Assembly: GCA_020746875.1 (NCBI GenBank)
Contig: JAGTJL010000005.1
Span: forward strand, 744,001 to 808,000
Source: Rhexocercosporidium sp. MPI-PUGE-AT-0058
Taxonomy: Eukaryota; Ascomycota; Leotiomycetes; Helotiales
DNA length: 64,000 nt
Reading direction: 5' to 3'
The notes under the pieces were generated by a model that saw only the letters and a list, made by a program, of their open reading frames with translations, was not told the DNA's origin and did no database searches. Below, piece by piece: positions 56,999-64,000 of the stretch. Every line of letters begins with the position of its first letter. The stretch's first letter is position 1. The position numbers and the translations under genes were made by a program.

Positions 56999-57472
56999 TC
57001 TGAAATGTTTGAAGTACAAAATTGCAGCAGTTTACGAAAGTCGACGTCTAATATTTTTTCTTGGGATCAGGGTTGAAGCTAAGCCCGATATGGCGGGCGG
57101 TAAGTCGGGGTGGACGTAGCGTGGACCTTTGATCACCCGCGAATGCGTGCCTTTGGTCTGGTCTGCCCTCTGCGTCTGAAGATAGAACCCCAGCTTCTCT
57201 CCTCTCCCACGATCTGAACGCAACGCTCCCTCCATTTACTCCCACCTTCCCTTGCCCGCAAAACCTGGTGGCAGCTCCTCTACGCTATCAGCAATACATG
57301 CAACCGACTTCAAACCTTCGACAAATCCATTTATCTTGAATAGCGGCTTTCGCGCACATAAACATCACGACTTTACCCCCATCGCACATCCCGACACGAG
57401 GTTATGTGAGGACTACCGCAGATACAAGCAAGATTGGGTTCGGATATCATTAAGTGCGAGACGAGCATTGAG
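56999..57472. promoter_or_regulatory. Bidirectional upstream region of NOP12 and DEP1-like genes
   Basis: Two divergent housekeeping genes start on either side of this 474-bp stretch. An upstream reading frame of 13 codons (ATG 57298 to TGA 57339) lies in the probable leader of the DEP1-like mRNA. No specific factor site was identified. Confidence 0.4.
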
Positions 57473-59740
57473 ATGGAGCAAGCAGTGGATGCTATTCTGC
57501 AGGTGGCCCGCGAGGAGGGCTCCCTGACCGAGTTGAGCGACGTTGAGATCGACGGTGACGGCTCCAGCAGCTTGAGCGAGATCGAGGACAAAGATGGCGA
57601 CCAAGATGAGGACGCAGAGGGGTCCGACGAACTCAGCATGATCTCTGATGACGAGAATGATTCCGAGGCAGAGACAGAGCGTCTCGAAGAATCGCCTAAC
57701 AAATTTCGACAGCAGCAAGACCTCGTCATGAGCTCCCACAGCAACAATCAAATCTACGAGCATAGCCCAAGCAAGCTGCACAAACAAATAAACCCCGCTG
57801 GTATGGAAGACGACGATGACGATCCATTGTCCTCGGACGATATCTCCCTGAATGATCCCGACTCCCCCAAAAGCTCAGAGCATGGGGAACCTGAAGTTGA
57901 ACCAACGACTGCGGCCACCTCACTAGGGGACTCTTCTGGCGAGGGCAAAAATTTATTGTCGGTCGCAGACGCAGATACAAGGAAGCGCAAAAGATCTATA
58001 ATGGCGGGGGGTGCAGTGGACGAGGATCTGGAAGAGCCTTTGCGCAAGCGCACTGGTTCTGTCATGACTCCAGGGGACGACTATGCGATTGAAGACGATG
58101 CAGACCCTGACGAGGAAGGAGAACTGTCGAATCCTATCAGCGGTAATGTTTCTGGCGACGAGGGAGGGGCGGCGCAAGAGGACGAAGCTGCCGAAGTTGA
58201 AGAAGCTGTCGCAGCTGAGGAGAACAACACCGAAGTGCCGGACATACCCATATCGCCCAAAAAACGTGGGCGGAAGAAGAAGAAAGCTGTAGAGAATGGT
58301 ATCGGGGGCCATGAAGATCAAGACGGCGACATTGCTGTCAACGGGGATCATGAAGTTCGAAATGGCGATGAAGAGGCAGATGCCGAAGGCGACGACGAGG
58401 CGGAGGCTGCTATGAAGAATGAGGAAGAACGTGAGTTACTTGGTTGTAAACCAATCCAAGAAATTTACTGACCGATCTAGTTGAGAAAAAGAGAATCGCA
58501 TTGGATCAATTAGCCACGATAGAACGACAATTCGCTACATTCAGAGACAGGTGAATAGCATCGAGCCCTTTTCATATGAAATCGCTAATCATACTTTAAG
58601 GCTCTATGATGAACGGTTGGCGCAGTTGAACCGAGAAGAAGAGATGCTTCGACAAGATAATCCTACACATCCTGGTTACCTTTCGATGATGCGAAGCATC
58701 ACCGCTCGAAGGGACGAACGAATCCGCATCGCTGACAAATTACGAGAATTCGAGTTAGAGAATCTCAAGACTCAATCCGTGGCGAAGAGAAGTCAGGTTC
58801 TGGTTCAATATCAACAAGAAGCCCGCGAGATTCGAGAAAAGAAGCTTGAGCAGCTTGGGCAGAAATGGTACGAAATACAGCACGACAGAAGGAATCATGC
58901 CGGTAGTGTTCCGGACTATGCTCTGAAATTCCCGACAAGGAAATCACAGCAGATCTTGAATCAAATGGCATACAATAGCGAAGTGTCCATCCTCTCTGGC
59001 GTGGCCAAGTATGTTGGGTTCCCGGCAGCTCCACCAATGGCATCTGCTACTGCGGCGGAGTTGGACGATGATTTCGAGAAGATGGGTGTAAGTCAAAAAC
59101 TGCCTGGTTGTTCAAGAGATGCTGACCCGCTGGCTTTTAGCGAACAAGACAAATCCAACAGGCTCAACCAGCCATCAATTTACAAGAACTTGCTGCGCTC
59201 CGTAATGTCAGTTCGTCGTCAAGATTCAAGCCGGCGGAAGAGCAATTCATGAAAGAAACCCCGTGGGCAAATCCGAAGCATCCTTCACACGGATATTTGC
59301 TCCAAAGGCAGGCCTCGGCTCAGCAGACTCCAAGAACGACCAGCCCCTTTTCTCAGATGCAGGGCCAGCCCCGACGAAATTCACATCAACACGGCTCAGG
59401 ACTGCCCATCTCCGGTACCTTTTCGAATTCATCAACTTTGCTACATCATTCCAATGGCCTTTCTGGAGGTCGCATCTCTCCTCACAATCCTTTCGCCAAT
59501 TCCAATCACAGTCATACCATAGCCCCATCGCCGTTGGGCAGCCGGCAAACATCATTATCCCCTCAACAGAACCGTCATCCACCAGCATTGCCAGACCAAC
59601 AGCATGGCCAATCTCAGGCTTCTGACCCTCCCAAAAGCAATGTAAATCAACAGTCTCCTGTGGGATTGGTGGAGGTACCTCGAGATTTTCCTCACGAAGT
59701 TAGACGAGAGCAAGCAGCTGCGATGATGAGTCGCTTTTGA
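57473..59740 (+). CDS. dep1: DEP1/Sds3-family subunit of the Rpd3L histone deacetylase complex
   Basis: Four exons (57473-58430, 58481-58550, 58601-59087, 59141-59740) total 2115 nt and give 704 aa. The first about 320 residues are very acidic and Ser-rich (EIDGDGSSSLSEIEDKDGDQ), with an SPKKRGRKKKK basic patch. The Sds3 domain follows: LEKKRIALDQLATIERQFATF, then LYDERLAQLNREEEMLRQ, HPGYLSMMRSITARRDERI and QYQQEAREIREKKLEQLGQ, a coiled-coil dimerisation type. The C-terminal about 200 residues are Ser/Gln/Pro-rich and disordered. In yeasts Dep1 and Sds3 scaffold the Rpd3L deacetylase that represses transcription. The acidic N-terminus favours DEP1 over SDS3. The start is the first in-frame ATG (MEQAVDAIL). 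Confidence 0.87.
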
Positions 59741-60073
59741 ATCAATTTATACGATTATGACGGGGGACATACTGTGAAGGCGTTATCAGGTTAGGCATTT
59801 ACACGCGGTTGGGAGTTCTGGATGGATTGAGACTTGATTTTGTCTTGTATAGACAGACTGGTCATGAGGCTCTTGGCGCAGACATCAATCCTTGGCGTCT
59901 GTATTTATAATGTAGAGCTACAATCGATGGTAAACTCTGATATCAAAAGTCCTTTCCAGGTTGTGACCGAACGCCATCCATGCATATTCGTGATGTGGAG
60001 TTACACTGCGCCAAATGTACTGTACATGACTTGCCCATCAATCTTTCGAGCCAATTCCTCCTCCGCCTACCAT
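59741..60073. other. Convergent 3' region between DEP1-like and COA3 genes
   Basis: Should contain both 3' UTRs. No other feature recognised. Confidence 0.4.
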
Positions 60074-60386
60074 TTACTTCGCCGGCGCTGCTATCGTACT
60101 GGCTCCTGCTGAAGGTGATTGGACTGGAGCATCTGGGACCTTGACATCCTCGAAATCGTCTTGGGAAACCGCTCGAATTGTGAATGAATCTGCCGCACGC
60201 CAATCAGCCTTGATATCCAGCGACAGTCTACTCAGTGTACTAACAAACAAAACCGCAGAATCCAAACAAGGCCAGACCAGTCAGCGCATTCTTGATCAGA
60301 TATGGCCTTCGAGCTCGGATGAGGGCGGCGGATTGCTTGTAGTGCTTGTCGTAATACGAGGATCGCGGTAATCTGTCGGCGCGCAT
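60074..60386 (-). CDS. coa3: Cytochrome c oxidase assembly factor COA3
   Basis: Two exons (60386-60245 and 60189-60074) give 85 aa, the length of yeast Coa3. The sequence is SSYYDKHYKQSAALIRARRP, then the single membrane segment LIKNALTGLALFGFCGFVYS, then FTIRAVSQDDFEDVKVPDAP, the signature of the COA3/CCDC56 family. The 55-bp intron (gttagtac donor) lies at the end of the membrane helix. Coa3 sits in the mitochondrial inner membrane and with Cox14 holds newly made Cox1. A further exon upstream (60525-60432, spliced to 60394) is also in phase and would give 119 aa with a longer N-terminus; I could not decide which start is used. Confidence 0.85.
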
Positions 60387-60824
60387 TAGTAACTCTGTAT
60401 AGTCAGCAAACTGAATCAACAAGACATACACTGGCATTTTGAATTCTGGTTGAAGATAGAGCAACTCTCCTTGCATCTCGCACGACTTTAAGAGGCGTTG
60501 ATAGATTCGGAGAAGCTAGCTGCATGAATGCCTCAGGCCAAGAGACTAGTGCAACCTTATTTTCGGGACAGCTCCATACCTCAGCAGTCGCGTCTCGTGA
60601 ACCAAGTCAAAGTCAAAGAAAGAACTTCGAATCACAAACTCACCTTCTTCGTCACAACTTCGACACAACAACCCATCAAGGGAGGGCGGCTAGTCGTCAC
60701 GACGCTAAGAAGAACGTTTCTCGCGACAAGAAATCAGATTAATTAATTCCATCACTCCTCACATGCAGGTCCAGGAACCCCTCGTAGAGCTCCGTCCCAG
60801 CTTTCGAAGCATCTGCAAGACACC
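60387..60824. promoter_or_regulatory. Divergent upstream region of COA3 and PTA1
   Basis: This 438-bp stretch separates the start codons of two divergent genes and must contain both promoters. It may include a first COA3 exon at 60432-60525. Confidence 0.4.
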
Positions 60825-63412
60825 ATGGAGTCCTCCGTCGACGACCAGATAAATCAACTCGAGAATGCGCGGAAACTCGTCCTGACTGATGCAGTCCACT
60901 ATCCACAAGTCGTACAAGGCATTCTCCCCATCGGCGCTCCAGGCGCAAGGGTTGAGCTGCGAAGATGGGTTTCCGAATTCCTGGCAGAGACGTTTGCGAG
61001 CCCCTCCGTTCCGCCGCAGCAGAAGGAGACGATGAGTCTGATTGTGTTGGAGACGCTAAAGACTATGATTGAGAACCCGCAGGAGGATGCGGCTGTCGTG
61101 AAGAGCGTTGTGCAGACTGCTGCGAGCATATACCCCTTGGTGTTTAGATGGATGTACGTAGCACCCCTCCCCATGATATGCATGCATGTTGAATATTATG
61201 CCCCATTTGCGACCTCCATGACCTGCTGTTTGATATACGAGGTTTCTTGATGGGAATTGGTTGTGTCAATGGAGTATTGGATGGGATCTAACTTGCATCC
61301 GTGAATAGTATCAACAACTCTTATGACAGCACAACCTGGGAGCGAATGCTTGCTATAAAATCGAGAATACTACGGATATGGGATAGTGCTGCTCCTGGTG
61401 TACGGATATGCTGCATAAAATTCGCGCAGCGCGTAGTTCTAGTTCAAACCACCGGCCCAGCTACTGACCCAAGGGTAAGAATGGTCTAGGTTGCTTCTTT
61501 GAAGAGCAGAAACTTACTTCCCACAGCGCGGCGAACCAATGGAAGTCTCTCTATCTATGGTACCACAAAATCACCCTCTGATACCCCCAAAGAACCTTGA
61601 AGCGGAAGCTTCTGGGCTGTTGGACAGAATATTGTCAGTCTTCCACGAGAATAGCAGGTAAGTATTCTTTCGCATTTCCGCCTCTACTAACTGACATTAA
61701 CAGCGATGCTGTCCTCGTCGATGCTACTTTGAACTCCCTTTCCACTCTAATCCGTGCCCGCTCACATATCTCCAATAAAATCTTGACCGTCATCCTGAAT
61801 TTCAATCCTCTGAAGCAAGCCAACTCTCCCATGACCCCCAAACTTCGTGTCATGGTCAAGTCGATGGAAAAGACCACTAGATCACTGCTTCTCCATGTGC
61901 TCAAGCGGTATGCTCACCCCAATAATATTGCCAAGGAAGTGCTGACAGTCTCTAGTGACCAGCAACATCCTCTGGCCGGGAAGATGCATCAATACATTGA
62001 GCGGACGATGAGATCAAGAGCAGATATATTCGACGAGTCAACACGCAAACGCGGACCTCCAGAACCTACAGATGGACTAGATGCTGCAAAGCGACAGAAG
62101 CTGGGAGCTCCTATGCCAAAAATTGTGCCCAGATTCCATGTACCGCCTCTGACACCTGGCCCACATACCATTGCGACACTCTTCACAGTTACTACAGATG
62201 AGGCGCTAAAGACCTTCGATGTTTCGCAGTTGTCGGAAGACTTGGTCTTAAAGATCTGCGTCGCTATCATGCAGAAGATTGATGCAGATACGCTCAATCA
62301 AGCAGTTGAGGTAAGCTTGATATATATCCAAAGTATCACAATTCTAACAATGCTAGGGTGTCCGTCAAAGATACAAGACTCTTGAAGCTGCTTCACCCGT
62401 CGTTCCCAATCCAGCAACTGCTCCTTTAGACGTGGAAGAAGAAGATGACTACGAGCCAGATTTCTATGCAGCAGAAGATACGGAGCAGATACTCAACAAG
62501 CTTGACAATGCCCCCCCAGAAGACACAACCGTCACAGCTCCCAGTGTGGCTCTTGGACGCTTCACACTTCCCGCGCCTCCACCTTTGACTCTGGAGCAAG
62601 CCACTCAAGTAGGCCAAGTGACTATCGTGAAGATGTTCGATGTGATGAAGTCATTGGATGAGAGGGGGAAGAAGTCCAAAGCGGGCATCAATCGACTTGC
62701 AGCTAGTGCATATGATCGCGATGCATGGGTCACTATTCTCAGTCGGCTAGCAACTCGTGCACCAGGACTATTGGAAGGATTGGAAGTAATCAAGTCAGAG
62801 AAAGAGGGCCCGGTCTCAATTTCTCTCGCCACCAAAATTCGGGAGTACCTCTGCGCGTACATCCTAGAAGATTTCCGGAAGCGTCTTGATACAGCACTCA
62901 CATGGCTCTGTGAAGAATGGTACAATGACAAGATCCAGATGAAGGCTTCCGCAACCGCCCCTCTGCATTACGAGGAATGGGTTCTCAAGGTCCTGGATGG
63001 CATGGTACCGTATCTGGATGGTCAAGACAGAGGTCTAGTCATCAAGTTCCTCGGTGAAATACCTGGTTTGAGCATGGATGTCTTGGATCGTGTGAAGGGT
63101 CTTTGCAGAGATCCCGCCACGGTAAATATGGCGTTGCAGAGTCTATTGTTTCTGGTTGCTTATAGGCCGCCTGTGAGAGAATTGGTTCTTAATGCTGTGG
63201 AGGATGTTTGGGATATTTGTAAGCGCTCACTTCACCTTTCGAAGTCTTGAGACCGGAAATTAACGAAAGTAGACGAGGACGCGCGACCAATGGTCGTTAA
63301 ACTCTTCACGAAATGGAGACCAGGTCTCTCGGACCGTCTGAAAGCCGTCGATCCAGCAGTTGATGTAGAGAAGAAGAAATTTCCGAACGGCGATACTCCT
63401 ATTGCTACTTGA
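60825..63412 (+). CDS. pta1: mRNA cleavage and polyadenylation factor PTA1 (symplekin family)
   Basis: Six exons (60825-61153, 61309-61474, 61527-61657, 61704-62310, 62357-63218, 63270-63412) total 2238 nt and give 745 aa. The N-terminal HEAT-type region starts QINQLENARKLVLTDAVHYP, with VELRRWVSEFLAETFASPSV and the block PGVRICCIKFAQRVVLVQT, typical of symplekin/Pta1 N-terminal domains. RQTR-like basic segments (DAAKRQKLG) and an acidic stretch (EEEDDYEPDFYAAED) lie in the middle. The C-terminal half is helical (LRDPATVNMALQSLLFLVAY-like repeats). Pta1 scaffolds CPF, linking the nuclease, poly(A) polymerase and phosphatase modules and binding Ssu72. The first intron is 155 bp, the others 46-52 bp. 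The short last exon ends FPNGDTPIAT. Confidence 0.92.
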
Positions 63413-64000
63413 ACGCCTCCTGCCTAGTTTTCTACGAAATGCAGAACAAAAATTCTGGCGCTGTTTGTACTTTAGCTTCAGTTCTTCCAACTACCTTTTG
63501 CGTTTATGTTTGCTGAGCGTGCATGCTTGTATGCATGTTTTTAGGGGCATGGTGCATGGACGGCGTTATGGTTTTGGAAGGGAGGAATAAAGGCCGCTTG
63601 TCTTGGGATGAGACGCGGATGAGATATTAAAAAAGTGGTGATGGATCGATGGGTTTGGAAGCATTGTATTTGTGTACTGCGATTGGTGAGTGAGGGAAAA
63701 CTCTTTGCGAGACGAAAAAGCGAGAGCAGGATTACATCGCAATATTGATAGTATGGATAGGTTAGACTTTCACAGACAGCTAACAGCGGATATTCAGGGA
63801 TATCCTTTCTAGCTGTTGGTAGTGGCGGCAGTTGTGGTCGTTATGGTGGGTGAGAAATGAACGGTGTTCCTGCATGCCAATATCTTTGTGTGCTGTGATT
63901 CTGCTTTACGACTGGGAGAGTGAGTCATCATTACCTGTACCGGCATGTGCTTACAGGCAATTTTGAGACTGGCACCAGATAGTTGGGGTGCTGGTGAAGG
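63413..64000. other. 3' flank of PTA1 to the end of the window
   Basis: Probable 3' UTR and downstream region. No part of another gene could be recognised before the window ends. Confidence 0.4.

Noticed and set aside
1..64000. Transposons, CRISPR arrays or rRNA genes
   Set aside because: No terminal repeats, transposase or reverse-transcriptase motifs, spaced direct repeats or rRNA signatures were seen on either strand.

Overview
This window is nuclear DNA of a filamentous ascomycete (Pezizomycotina; a leotiomycete-like fungus is my guess from gene content, not something I could test). The evidence is direct: almost every gene is cut by short GT-AG introns (about 45-155 bp) with GTANGT donors, CTAAC/CTGAC branch sites and YAG acceptors. 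Genes lie on both strands with 0.1-3 kb between them, and the proteins are typical fungal housekeeping and accessory families. I resolved 23 protein-coding genes, most of them by joining exons until the reading phase closed exactly, plus one tRNA gene. No transposon, rRNA or CRISPR array was seen.

Layout. 1-9.9 kb: a tandem-UBC ubiquitin-conjugating enzyme, an ERG26-like sterol dehydrogenase, a fungal rhodopsin-domain membrane protein and an unknown 494-aa protein. 10-17.7 kb: an FAD monooxygenase with an N-terminal NTF2-like part, an SDR reductase with an 8-nt exon, and a TGL1/YEH-type sterol esterase. 19.5-31 kb: PEX6, an HSL-type hydrolase, a Sulfotransfer_4 protein with a membrane tail, a multi-pass membrane protein and a flavin amine oxidase. 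31.7-39.5 kb: a 1065-aa protein of unknown function and a She3-like coiled-coil protein. 41.5-43.3 kb: ribosomal proteins uS19 (RPS15) and P2 in tandem. 45.3 kb: a tRNA-Ala(AGC) gene. 45.8-50 kb: a glycine-rich protein, histidine methyltransferase HPM1 and a second HSL-type hydrolase. 50.3-54.1 kb: three tandem paralogues encoding secreted, Kex2-processed, eight-cysteine proteins. 55-63.4 kb: a dense housekeeping block of NOP12, a DEP1/Sds3-family Rpd3L subunit, COA3 and the cleavage/polyadenylation factor PTA1.

The most unusual object is the tRNA-Ala(AGC) gene at 45320-45441. Its T-loop is interrupted between tRNA positions 58 and 59 by a 50-bp insert that has every hallmark of a U2 spliceosomal intron (GTAAGT, TTCTAAC, CAG). 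Exact removal restores a canonical tRNA with the G3-U70 alanine identity pair. Canonical tRNA introns lie at 37/38 and are cut by the tRNA splicing endonuclease, so this arrangement needs another explanation: a spliceosomal intron in an RNA polymerase III gene, or a gene killed by an introner-like insertion.

Other points of interest are an 8-nt internal exon in the SDR gene, 12-nt and 22-nt exons around the catalytic cysteine of the tandem E2, a GC-AG intron abutting the SAM-binding motif of HPM1, and the secreted-protein cluster, whose members share cysteine spacing and intron positions and are plausible effectors. The genes do not form one pathway. Oxidoreductases and hydrolases are scattered, with no secondary-metabolite backbone enzyme among them.
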